7,440 nt of DNA from Candidatus Onthomorpha intestinigallinarum (GTDB taxonomy: Bacteria > Bacteroidota > Bacteroidia > Bacteroidales > P3): positions 1-7,440 of the forward strand of contig DXGG01000218.1 in NCBI GenBank assembly GCA_019114015.1. The letters are read 5' to 3'. The first letter of the stretch is position 1; each line of letters starts with the position of its first letter. The notes below the pieces were generated by a model. The model was not told the origin of the DNA. It ran no database searches and saw nothing but the letters and a program-made list of their open reading frames with translations. The position numbers and the translations under genes are program-made. Positions 1 to 6,965 of the stretch are shown here, in pieces.

Positions 1-111
1 TTCGTCCTCGTCCTCCAGCTGTTTTATCAAAAGACGTGCCGCATTCGATCCTATGTCTATTGCCGCATATCTGACAGCATATTCTTTCAATTCAACAAAT
101 TCTTCATCCAT
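1..111 (-). CDS. ppx: Exopolyphosphatase, Ppx/GppA family (N-terminal fragment, runs off left edge)
   Basis: Only the first 37 codons are in the window. The product should cleave terminal phosphate from polyphosphate, or pppGpp if it is of the GppA type, in the cytoplasm. Residues 15-29 read YAAIDIGSNAARLLI. This is the first phosphate-binding strand and loop of the ASKHA (actin/hexokinase-like) fold, with the D-x-G-S-N signature at residues 19-23 that is near-universal in Ppx/GppA proteins. I chose the ATG at 109-111 because the only nearby alternative (ATG at 114-116) is in another frame and meets a stop within ten codons. A short charged extension of about 14 residues precedes the first strand. 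The start lies 5 nt after the ppk1 stop codon, so the two genes are probably co-transcribed and translationally coupled. Ppx cannot be told from GppA on this fragment, but the ppk1 neighbour favours Ppx. No Shine-Dalgarno sequence is visible. Confidence 0.88.
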   Translation of the reverse strand, partial: MDEEFVELKEYAVRYAAIDIGSNAARLLIKQLEDEDE

Positions 112-116
112 AACAT

Positions 117-2189
117 CTAATCGTTTTTAGCGCATTGCGCAGCGTAATACTCGTACAAGGCCTGTTGCGAACCCGTTTCCAAAGGATTGCCGCATGTCCA
201 CGGTTCATTGTTGCCCGTTCCGTCAACCAGTCTGCCCTGCCGCGTGTCCCTCATACCGTATTCCACTATCCTTTTCATCTCCTGCTTCAAGGTAGGGTCG
301 TAAACCGGTGCCACAACCTCTATTCTGTTGTCGAGATTTCTCGGCATCCAGTCGGCCGAACCAATGAACACCTTGTCCTCGCCTCCGCAGGCAAAGACAA
401 ATATCCTCGAATGTTCCAGATATCTGTCTATTATTCCGCACACCCTTATCCTGCAACTCTTTGGAAGAGCGGCGGTGACAAGCGAACAGTTACCCCTGAC
501 CAGCAAATCCACCTCAACGCCTGCCCTTGCAGCCTCATACAGCTTGGCAACCATCACCCTGTCCGTAATGTGGTTTATCTTTATCTTGATATAGGCAGGC
601 CGTCCCGCCTTATGATTCCTTATCTCCTCGTCAATCAAAGAGAGGAACTTGCGTTTCATGTCGTTGGGAGAAACCAGCAGCTCCTTGAACTTGACGGTAA
701 AATAAGGCTTCTCTATAAAGTCGAACATAAGGCTGACCTCGGAGACAAGTCTTTTCAAGTATGTCATCATTATGCAGTCGGTATAGGATTTGGCATTACC
801 CTCGTGAAAGTTTCCCGTACTTATGCAGGCTATGTTGCCGCCTTTTTTCATCCCTATGTGCACTATCTTGGAGTGTACCTTGAGGCCTTCCACTCCGAAT
901 ATGACCTTTACGCCCGCATCCTGAAGCTTTTGGGCCCAAACCATGTTGGACTCCTCATCGAATCTGGCCAACAGTTCTATCACAACCGTTACCTTCTTGC
1001 CGTTTCTTGCCGCTCCTATCAATGTGGATATCACTCTGGAGTCCTTTGCCAGCCTGTACAAGGTAATCTTTATGCTCTTGACCTCAGGGCTCAGTGCCGC
1101 CTCGTGCAAAAGTCCCAGAAAGGCGGAAAAACCGTGATAAGGCACATGAATGAAACGGTCCTGCCGCTTTACGGCATTCAAAATGCCTCCCTCCTCCTGT
1201 GCCCACGGAACGTTTAAAGGCGTCATAGGGGCATATCCAAGCTCTTTCCTTCCGCACAAAGGAAACTTCATGAGGTCTTTGTGATTGTGATACCTGCCTC
1301 CTTCCTCCAATGTATCGTTTTTTCCCAGCTCCAGTTTCCTGAGCAGTCTTCTTAGCAATATGGTGGGCATGTTGCCGTCATAGACAACCCTCAACGGTTC
1401 TCCTTTCTTTCTGCTTTTCAAGCCTTTTGAAATCTTCTGCAATATGCCGTTGCGCTGTCCGTCCTCTATTTCCATCTCGGCATCCCTTGTGAACTTGAAC
1501 GCGTAGGACTCGAAGGACCTGCATCCCGAACCCGCATATATCTTTGGCAAGGAACACCTTATCACGTCATCGAGATACATTATGTAACTCTTGCCGTCCT
1601 TGTCCGGAAGCCTTACAAACCTGCCGCATACCTGAACGGGCAGTTCGAAATAGGAATATTCATATACGGTATTGCCCGCGGCATTGGTTCTCGAAGCCCT
1701 GACCGCATGATATATGCTTTGGTCCGAATCATAGTCGAGATGTTTGACGGAGGAAAAGGCTATGGGAACTATCAGACCGTCTATCTTCTCGTCATAATAG
1801 GAGCGTATGAACTCCAACTGCTGTGCATCGACCTGTTCGTCCGTAATAAGATATATATCCTCCTTCTGCAGTTGTTGATACAAATCGCCTATGGCTTTTT
1901 CATATTCCTTCTGGTAAACGCTGTTCAACCTGGATATCTGACGCACGACCGAACGGGCAAGCTTCACTTCCTTCTCTCCCTGCTTGCCGGCCCATTCTAT
2001 TATCCTGTTCTGGGACGCAATCCTTACCCTGAAAAATTCATCAAGATTGTTGGAATATATACCCAGAAACGACAGCCTTTCCAACAAAGGCACATTCTCG
2101 CGACATGCCTCCTGCATGACCCTGCGGTTAAAGTGCATCCAACTGACATCCCTTTCCAGATAGGGTATCTTGGACTTTATTGTACTCAT
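117..2189 (-). CDS. ppk1: Polyphosphate kinase 1
   Basis: Reversibly transfers the gamma-phosphate of ATP to a growing polyphosphate chain. At 690 aa it has the usual PPK1 length. The N-terminal domain (about residues 9-115) carries YSNNLDEFFRVR at 45-56, the family's nucleotide-side motif. A middle head domain follows (about 120-305), then two phospholipase-D-like C domains (about 330-500 and 503-675). By alignment from memory to E. coli PPK, the autophosphorylated histidine (E. coli His435) is H439 in LKVHSK, and the second essential histidine (His592) is H593 in DRYLEHSR. R379 (TLYRLAKDS), R409 (ARFDEE), Y469 (SYTD) and R565 (VRGNCSL) match other active-site positions. No key residue seems missing, so the enzyme should be active. 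Its ATG lies 1 nt after the phoU stop and behind a strong Shine-Dalgarno sequence. The stop is TAG, 5 nt before ppx. Pairing with ppx and the pst genes points to storage and mobilisation of imported phosphate. Confidence 0.97.
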   Translation of the reverse strand: MSTIKSKIPYLERDVSWMHFNRRVMQEACRENVPLLERLSFLGIYSNNLDEFFRVRIASQNRIIEWAGKQGEKEVKLARSVVRQISRLNSVYQKEYEKAIGDLYQQLQKEDIYLITDEQVDAQQLEFIRSYYDEKIDGLIVPIAFSSVKHLDYDSDQSIYHAVRASRTNAAGNTVYEYSYFELPVQVCGRFVRLPDKDGKSYIMYLDDVIRCSLPKIYAGSGCRSFESYAFKFTRDAEMEIEDGQRNGILQKISKGLKSRKKGEPLRVVYDGNMPTILLRRLLRKLELGKNDTLEEGGRYHNHKDLMKFPLCGRKELGYAPMTPLNVPWAQEEGGILNAVKRQDRFIHVPYHGFSAFLGLLHEAALSPEVKSIKITLYRLAKDSRVISTLIGAARNGKKVTVVIELLARFDEESNMVWAQKLQDAGVKVIFGVEGLKVHSKIVHIGMKKGGNIACISTGNFHEGNAKSYTDCIMMTYLKRLVSEVSLMFDFIEKPYFTVKFKELLVSPNDMKRKFLSLIDEEIRNHKAGRPAYIKIKINHITDRVMVAKLYEAARAGVEVDLLVRGNCSLVTAALPKSCRIRVCGIIDRYLEHSRIFVFACGGEDKVFIGSADWMPRNLDNRIEVVAPVYDPTLKQEMKRIVEYGMRDTRQGRLVDGTGNNEPWTCGNPLETGSQQALYEYYAAQCAKND

Positions 2190-2190
2190 A

Positions 2191-2862
2191 TCACTCCTTT
2201 ATCTTAGAATGCTTTAAAACTTTGGCATCCAAATAAAATACGATTTCTTCGGCTATATTATTACATCTGTCGCCTATTCTTTCCAATTTCCTGATTACGG
2301 AATGCAGATAAAGGTACTCCTCAGCCTTGTCGGGTTGCTTGCGCATCTGTTCGACCAAAACCTTGATGGATTCATGGTTTATCTCATCCACAAGGTTGTC
2401 CGAACCGAAAACCTTTTCGGCCTTGCCGGAGTTCTCTTCCTCAAGCGCTTCCTGTGCCATGGAAAACATCAGCTTGACTTCGGAAAACATCTCCGCAATC
2501 CTCAACTTGTCGGCAAAGTCCTTGTCCAAAGGTTCGCTCATGTTCTTCAATACGAATATGGCAACCCCTTCCGCAAAATCGGCTATACGTTCAAGGTTGT
2601 TATTTATCTTCAAGATGGCAAGAGCCAAACGCAAATCTATCGCAACCGGATTGTTCAACGCTATGAAACTCTCGCACTGCGAGTCTATCTTCAACTCCAT
2701 GGCATTGCACATCTTCTCTCTGGCTATAACCTCTCTTGCCAACGATCTGTCACAGCTCATAAAAGCCGTCTCGCTCTTGTTTATCTGCTTGCCGACCATC
2801 TGCCACATCTGCATCAAGGAATCTTTCAATAATCTCAATTCCAAATCTATATGTTTTTCCAT
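2191..2862 (-). CDS. phoU: Phosphate transport system regulator PhoU
   Basis: Cytoplasmic all-helical regulator. In other bacteria it links the Pst transporter to the PhoR/PhoB two-component system and restrains uptake when phosphate is plentiful. The 223-aa product is close to the family size and shows the expected duplicated three-helix bundle. The metal-cluster motif E-x-x-x-D occurs once per half: LERIADFAEG (ERIAD at residues 91-95) and LERIGDRCNNIAEE (ERIGD at 194-198). I chose the ATG at 2860-2862, which gives the PhoU-like start MEKHIDLELRLLKDSL. The frame stays open to a TTG at 2911-2913, but that start would overlap the pstB stop and add 17 residues unlike the family. It is preceded by a 47-nt gap after pstB, the largest in the block, and is followed by ppk1 after 1 nt. 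No phoR or phoB is in the window, so the signalling partner is unknown. Confidence 0.95.
   Translation of the reverse strand: MEKHIDLELRLLKDSLMQMWQMVGKQINKSETAFMSCDRSLAREVIAREKMCNAMELKIDSQCESFIALNNPVAIDLRLALAILKINNNLERIADFAEGVAIFVLKNMSEPLDKDFADKLRIAEMFSEVKLMFSMAQEALEEENSGKAEKVFGSDNLVDEINHESIKVLVEQMRKQPDKAEEYLYLHSVIRKLERIGDRCNNIAEEIVFYLDAKVLKHSKIKE
2194..2199 (-). promoter_or_regulatory. Shine-Dalgarno sequence of ppk1
   Basis: On the minus strand AAGGAG lies 4 nt before the ppk1 ATG. It is formed by the last two sense codons of phoU (AAG GAG, then TGA). It is the only strong anti-16S match directly upstream of a start in this window, and it supports the ppk1 start and phoU-ppk1 coupling. It could also be a by-product of the Lys-Glu codons. 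Confidence 0.55.
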
Positions 2863-2909
2863 AATTACATTTTTTTCATTAAACAATACCTTTAAAGCAA
2901 ATATATGAA
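2863..2909 (-). promoter_or_regulatory. pstB-phoU intergenic gap with a weak Bacteroidetes-type -7 match
   Basis: This A/T-rich 47-nt gap contains TATATTTG on the minus strand (positions 2905 down to 2898). This fits the TAnnTTTG -7 element of the Bacteroidetes primary sigma factor and lies 35 nt upstream of the phoU ATG. I see no matching TTTG-type -33 element about 19-21 bp further upstream. The site is therefore only a candidate internal promoter for phoU-ppk1-ppx. Confidence 0.22.
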
Positions 2910-3662
2910 TCAACCGAAACGACCTGTTATATAGTTCTGCGTCTCTACCTTCATGGGATTTGTGAATATTTTGCCGGTATCGTCATATTCTATCAACTCT
3001 CCAAGGTAGAAAAAGGCCGTCTTGTCCGACACTCTCGCCGCCTGCTGCATGTTGTGAGTCACTATTACTATCGTGTACCTGTCCTTCAGTTCAAATATCA
3101 ACTCTTCGATTTTTGCCGTTGATATAGGGTCAAGTGCGGAAGCAGGCTCATCCATCAGCAATATCTCAGGTTCTATCGCCAAAGCCCTTGCTATGCACAG
3201 TCTCTGTTGTTGTCCTCCCGAGAGTTCGAAGGCCGACTTCTTCAACTTGTCCTTTACCTCCTCCCAAAGCGCCGCAGCCTTCAGACTGCTTTCCACCTTG
3301 TCCGCAATGTATTTCTTGTCCTTTATTCCATTGACTCTCAAACCATAGGCAACATTGTCGAATATGGTCTTGCCGAATGGATTGGGTTTCTGGAAAACCA
3401 TGCCGACCTTCTTTCTCAGACGGTCAACCTCCACGCCCTTGGCATATATGTCCTCTCCCTCTATCAATATATTCCCTGTCATTCTGGTGCCGGGTATAAG
3501 GTCATTCATTCTGTTGAACAACCTCAGATAAGTACTCTTTCCACATCCGGAAGGACCTATAAAGGCCGTAACCGTCTGCTTTTCTATATCCATGTTGATG
3601 CCTTTCAGAGCATGAAAGTCACCATAATAAAAATCCAAGTCTTTTGTTTCTATGATATTCAT
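2910..3662 (-). CDS. pstB: Phosphate ABC transporter ATP-binding protein PstB
   Basis: ATPase subunit that powers phosphate import through PstC-PstA at the inner face of the cytoplasmic membrane. The 250-aa length is normal for PstB. All ABC motifs are present and intact: Walker A GPSGCGKST at residues 36-44, Q-loop Q91 in the PstB-typical context MVFQKPNPF, signature LSGGQQQR at 147-154, Walker B ILLMDEP at 167-173, D-loop SALD just after, and the switch histidine H203 in VTHNMQQAAR. The N-terminus has the family's aromatic A-loop region (DLDFYYGDFHALKGI). The ATG at 3660-3662 lies 1 nt after the pstA stop, so translation is probably coupled. No Shine-Dalgarno sequence is seen. The gene ends with TGA, 47 nt before phoU. 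Confidence 0.98.
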   Translation of the reverse strand: MNIIETKDLDFYYGDFHALKGINMDIEKQTVTAFIGPSGCGKSTYLRLFNRMNDLIPGTRMTGNILIEGEDIYAKGVEVDRLRKKVGMVFQKPNPFGKTIFDNVAYGLRVNGIKDKKYIADKVESSLKAAALWEEVKDKLKKSAFELSGGQQQRLCIARALAIEPEILLMDEPASALDPISTAKIEELIFELKDRYTIVIVTHNMQQAARVSDKTAFFYLGELIEYDDTGKIFTNPMKVETQNYITGRFG

Positions 3663-3663
3663 G

Positions 3664-4515
3664 TCAATTCGTTTTTGTTTTTCTGCTAAAGTATCTTCTC
3701 AAGGCGTTTGCCGACAAATTAAGTATCAACACCATCAGCACCAATACAAGTGCGGTTCCGAATGCCATGGTGCGCGAAGCCTCCAAATCGGTGCCTGATG
3801 TCGACAAGACATACAGATGATAAGGCAAGGCCATGACCTGGTCGAATATGCTGTCGGGCAACTGTGGAAGGAAATAGGCCGCCACGGTAAACAATATAGG
3901 AGCGGTCTCTCCAGATACCCTTCCTATCGAAAGTATAAGTCCGGTTATTATGTTTGGCATGGCCATGGGCAGAACAACCTTGGATATGGTCTGCAACTTG
4001 CTTGCCCCCAAGGCCAGGGAACCTATCCTGTAACTGTCGTCTATCTGTTTCAACGCCTCCTCCGTGGTACGTATCACAACCGGAAGGACCAATATGCCCA
4101 AAGTAAGACTGCCGGCGATTATGCTGTCTCCGAATCCCATGGTGTTCACAAACAGCGACATGCCGAACAAACCGAATACTATCGAAGGTATTGCACCGAG
4201 ATTGTTGGTCATCATCCTCACGAATCTTATAATCCTCGCATTGCCGGCATACTCGTTGATGTATATGCCGCTCATTATTCCTATCGGAAAGGCGAAAATC
4301 ATGCTTCCGAGACACAAACACAAGGTGCCGACTATCGCAGGAAATATTCCTCCTTCGGTCATCCCCTCCTCAGGCATCTTGGTAAGGAAATCCCACGATA
4401 TTGCAGGAATGCCCTTCGCAACTATGAAAAATATTATCCACAATAATACCGCTATTATGGAGAAACTCATTATTCTTATAATCCAGAATGCTATGTTCTG
4501 TTGTAACTTCTTCAT
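3664..4515 (-). CDS. pstA: Phosphate ABC transporter permease PstA
   Basis: Inner-membrane permease that pairs with PstC to form the phosphate channel. The 283 aa fit the family. Hydrophobic segments lie at about residues 12-33, 57-86, 108-126, 131-149, 186-208 and 252-272, consistent with six membrane spans. The cytoplasmic coupling (EAA) loop, which docks on PstB, is at about 152-183 and includes EEALKQIDDSYR and the ALGASKLQTISKVVLP core. NNLGAIPSIVFGLFG at 104-118 is a PstA/PstC family motif, repeated as GIPSVVYGFFG in PstC. The ATG at 4513-4515 follows the pstC stop by 2 nt, and the TGA stop precedes pstB by 1 nt. No Shine-Dalgarno sequence is visible, so translation probably depends on coupling to pstC. 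Nothing looks truncated. Confidence 0.97.
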   Translation of the reverse strand: MKKLQQNIAFWIIRIMSFSIIAVLLWIIFFIVAKGIPAISWDFLTKMPEEGMTEGGIFPAIVGTLCLCLGSMIFAFPIGIMSGIYINEYAGNARIIRFVRMMTNNLGAIPSIVFGLFGMSLFVNTMGFGDSIIAGSLTLGILVLPVVIRTTEEALKQIDDSYRIGSLALGASKLQTISKVVLPMAMPNIITGLILSIGRVSGETAPILFTVAAYFLPQLPDSIFDQVMALPYHLYVLSTSGTDLEASRTMAFGTALVLVLMVLILNLSANALRRYFSRKTKTN

Positions 4516-4517
4516 TT

Positions 4518-5681
4518 CTATCTGCTTTTTATTTTACTCTTGGAAGATATTCTGTCCACAATCAGGTTTATGCACAAAGTGATGAGGAAGAGTATGCAGG
4601 CCAGAATGAACAGAGCCTGATAATGCGCCCCTCCGTTTGGAGCCTCACCCAGTTCGGCGGCAATGCTTGCGGGTATGGTCCTTATCGGTTCGAGCAATGT
4701 GTGGGGCATTACAGCCGCATTACCCGTCACCATAAGCACCGCCATGGTTTCGCCTATCGCCCGGCCTATTCCCAAAACGACGGCAGCCGTTATTCCCGAA
4801 GCGGAATGAGGTATGACAACCTTGTATATTGTCTGCCACTTGCTTGCCCCGAGTGCAAGGGAAGCCTCACGCATCATCCTCGGTGTGGAACGCATGGCAT
4901 CCTCCGCTATCGTTATGATGGTCGGCAAGGCCATTATCGCCAGAACGACAGCTCCGGAAAGAGCGGTCTCTCCCACATCCAGACCGAACGTTTTCTGCAC
5001 TATCGGCACTATAACTATCAGTCCGAAAAAGCCGTACACCACCGAAGGTATGCCGGATAACAACTCTACGGCAGGCTTCAGCATGGCATAAGTCTTCTTG
5101 TCGGAAAGCTCGGCAAGATAAACAGCCGCCGCCAAAGCAAAGGGCAGAGCTATTATTATGGCGGCAAAGCTGACCCACAACGTTCCTAGTATTATGGGCA
5201 GCACTCCAAACTGCGGTGCGGGTTGTGCGGTGGGAAACCATTCCTTGCCCAGGAAAAAATTCTCTAGGCTTATGTTTCCGCAATCCAATATGCGCATATT
5301 GTCTATTTCCGCAGCATATTCCCTGGGAACAAAGGCTATCATGTCTTTTGTGTTTTCAACCTCGAAAGCCTGGTCTATGTTGTAGGCTACAACTATGTCG
5401 GTGTTGAGGGACTTTTCCCCTTTTTCGGACAACTGCGTCCAATTTGTTATGTTGTGATCAAATACATTTTTCAGGTCATTTGACGATATGGCCTTTATCG
5501 GATTGTCCTTGGAAACTATCACTACATAGCCTTCCTCGACAACATTTTTGCCGAACAGTCCTAGTCCTTCTCCGAATAAGAATGCCACAATCAAAAGGAT
5601 GATGATAGAAGATAAGCTTCCGCTTATCTTTATCATCCCCTCAACAAATGACTGTCTGAACTTTACAATTCCTGATTTCAT
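4518..5681 (-). CDS. pstC: Phosphate ABC transporter permease PstC with extra PstS-like extracytoplasmic domain
   Basis: Inner-membrane permease partner of PstA. The 387 aa are long for PstC (E. coli about 319). The C-terminal part is standard: a hydrophobic span from about residue 158, GIPSVVYGFFG at 210-220, the EAA coupling loop at about 259-291 (AEDAMRSTPRMMREASLALGAS and following), and GRAIGETMAVLMVTGNAA at 306-323. A first membrane span lies at about 19-42. The extra length sits between it and the motif NFFLGKEWFP (141-150), where E. coli PstC has only a short loop. That insert resembles PstS (see separate entry). I chose the ATG at 5679-5681. An in-frame ATG at 5751-5753 would overlap the porin gene by 41 nt, and its extra 24 residues look like read-through of porin codons and an A-rich leader. 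The gap to the porin stop is 31 nt, and pstA follows after 2 nt. Confidence 0.95.
   Translation of the reverse strand: MKSGIVKFRQSFVEGMIKISGSLSSIIILLIVAFLFGEGLGLFGKNVVEEGYVVIVSKDNPIKAISSNDLKNVFDHNITNWTQLSEKGEKSLNTDIVVAYNIDQAFEVENTKDMIAFVPREYAAEIDNMRILDCGNISLENFFLGKEWFPTAQPAPQFGVLPIILGTLWVSFAAIIIALPFALAAAVYLAELSDKKTYAMLKPAVELLSGIPSVVYGFFGLIVIVPIVQKTFGLDVGETALSGAVVLAIMALPTIITIAEDAMRSTPRMMREASLALGASKWQTIYKVVIPHSASGITAAVVLGIGRAIGETMAVLMVTGNAAVMPHTLLEPIRTIPASIAAELGEAPNGGAHYQALFILACILFLITLCINLIVDRISSKSKIKSR
5262..5537 (-). other. PstS-like segment inside PstC (residues about 49-140)
   Basis: This part of pstC encodes an extracytoplasmic stretch that aligns by eye with the PstS encoded at the right of the window. 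LKNVFDHNITNWTQL (residues 70-84) parallels LEDIFTGKITNWKQV of PstS. DIVVAYN parallels KIVVYSR. TKDMIAFVPREYA (111-123) parallels TKGAIGYVGLAYL. The PstS ligand loop RETSSGT and the residues after it have no counterpart, so the segment looks like a cut-down binding-protein lobe without the phosphate site. A docking or gating role towards PstS is an inference. Confidence 0.72.
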
Positions 5682-5712
5682 TTGTTTCTTTTTTGATTTT
5701 GATTTTTTAAAG

Positions 5713-6921
5713 TCAGAATTTATACTGCAACCTGAGAGTAAAGAGGTTGTCATCCAAATCCTTGCTGTACTTGCTTAGAAGAGTGGTGGTTTCATTGTTG
5801 TTTATCTCGTAGTATGCCTGCAACCTCAAACTGTCGCAGATGTCCCACAAAAGTCCAAAACCGAGACTGCTGCTTGCCAAATCTGTAGCCAGGCTTATAT
5901 CATTGCCCGACAATTCCGTATTGGCATCGTAACTGGAATACTTGACCACTGCCGAAAGAGGCAGCTTCCATACGCCTTGAACAAGATAGACATGAAATCC
6001 GCTGAAAGGCCTTATGTGGTTGAACGCATCGGTATAACTGTTGCCGACAGGCGATTTGAACGAATTGACAAGAGAGGGTTGTTCTCCGAAAAGATACTCT
6101 CCCCTTATGTTCGTCCTGCCTATGAGGGTATGAAATGTAAGCTGTGCATCTATTCCATAATACGCTCTGGTATTAAGGCTGTTGGCCTCCACCTTTTCGG
6201 CAACCCACAATCTGTCTTCAACCCTGTAAAGCAGAGTGTCCGTATTGTTGGTCGTGCCGTAATACATAGACGCTCCTATACCGAACGTGACATCACCGAC
6301 CGTCTTGTCATACTTGAGATGTCCTATGAAATCCAGCTTGGAATCATCCGCCTGCTTGATACCGTTACCGGAAAAAAGTCCCGCTTCCAGTTTCAGTCCG
6401 TTCAAAGCCGTATTCTTTGGTGCCTTTATTATCATCATTGCACCCAAATCCCTTTCATCCGGAAACAGGTTTTGGAACAACCGTGCCCTTTCAGGCGATT
6501 CCATCCTGGATGAAGAATAGGATATCTCGTTTCCGAAAGGTCTGTCAAAAATACCAGCCTTCAGTGAGAACATGTCGAAACGATGTTCGTCAACCTGATA
6601 ATAGGCATCCTTTACAAATACACCTTTTTCGGTTATGTCCAACTGAAAGACGGCCTTGCCGACAGGTGCGGAATAATCAAACTTTATCCTGCCACTGCGT
6701 ATTCCGAAACGGGTGAAAGAATCTCCTTCATCCATGTCTTCATTGAAAGATGTGCTCTTTCCCAGTTTGGTCTTGCCGTCTTTTCCGGATATTTCAACCT
6801 GTGTCTGAACGTATCCCGACACTTTCAACTTGGGCGTCTTCTTCGCTTTGGTGGAATCGTCCTGACCATAGCCTGCAACTGCAAACAATGATACCAATAA
6901 TAAAATTAATGTTCTTTTCAT
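5713..6921 (-). CDS. Outer-membrane phosphate-selective porin, OprO/OprP (Porin_O_P) family
   Basis: A beta-barrel porin that probably lets phosphate or polyphosphate across the outer membrane. The 402-aa product starts MKRTLILLLVSLFAVAGYGQ, a clear Sec signal peptide likely cut between residues 16 and 20. It ends in LRLQYKF: a terminal phenylalanine on an alternating strand, the usual barrel-assembly signal. In between are many alternating amphipathic strands, with no lipobox and no TonB-receptor plug. The stretch RIKFDYSAPVGKAVFQLDI (78-96), the KAGIFDRPFG motif (121-130) and ARLFQNLFPDERDLGAMM (146-163) are typical of the OprO/OprP-like family in Bacteroidetes. Substrate choice is inferred from its place between pstS and pstC, since the anion-binding arginine ladder of Pseudomonas OprP cannot be checked by eye. 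The start at 6919-6921 follows the pstS stop by 44 nt, with a weak AGGA at 6926-6929. Confidence 0.9.
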   Translation of the reverse strand: MKRTLILLLVSLFAVAGYGQDDSTKAKKTPKLKVSGYVQTQVEISGKDGKTKLGKSTSFNEDMDEGDSFTRFGIRSGRIKFDYSAPVGKAVFQLDITEKGVFVKDAYYQVDEHRFDMFSLKAGIFDRPFGNEISYSSSRMESPERARLFQNLFPDERDLGAMMIIKAPKNTALNGLKLEAGLFSGNGIKQADDSKLDFIGHLKYDKTVGDVTFGIGASMYYGTTNNTDTLLYRVEDRLWVAEKVEANSLNTRAYYGIDAQLTFHTLIGRTNIRGEYLFGEQPSLVNSFKSPVGNSYTDAFNHIRPFSGFHVYLVQGVWKLPLSAVVKYSSYDANTELSGNDISLATDLASSSLGFGLLWDICDSLRLQAYYEINNNETTTLLSKYSKDLDDNLFTLRLQYKF

Positions 6922-6965
6922 GGGTTCCTGGGGTTTAAATCGTTTTCTACATATTCGTTCGTTTT

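Noticed and set aside
135..1217. Long plus-strand open frame (360 codons) antisense to ppk1
   Set aside because: It lies wholly opposite a gene with intact PPK1 active-site motifs. Its translation has no recognisable domain, and other long opposite-strand frames occur under pstA, pstC and the porin, so it reflects codon bias.
2863..2913. TTG start for phoU overlapping the pstB stop
   Set aside because: It would add 17 residues not typical of PhoU, whereas the internal ATG gives the family-like start MEKHIDLELRL at the expected length.
3719..4321. Second minus-strand open frame (200 codons) inside pstA
   Set aside because: It is an out-of-frame reading of pstA rich in His, Arg and Gln, without membrane segments or known motifs. 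The pstA frame carries all the family features.
5682..5753. Upstream ATG for pstC giving an N-terminus with a lipobox-like LLSGC
   Set aside because: The extra codons are the porin C-terminal coding region in another frame plus the A-rich spacer. A lipobox followed by a lysine-rich stretch before the first permease span makes no sense. The ATG at 5679-5681 gives a normal PstC start.
6922..6965. Possible terminator or attenuator between pstS and the porin gene
   Set aside because: The 44-nt gap has an A run near the pstS stop on the coding strand but no convincing stem, and no U tract after a hairpin. Nothing supports termination here.
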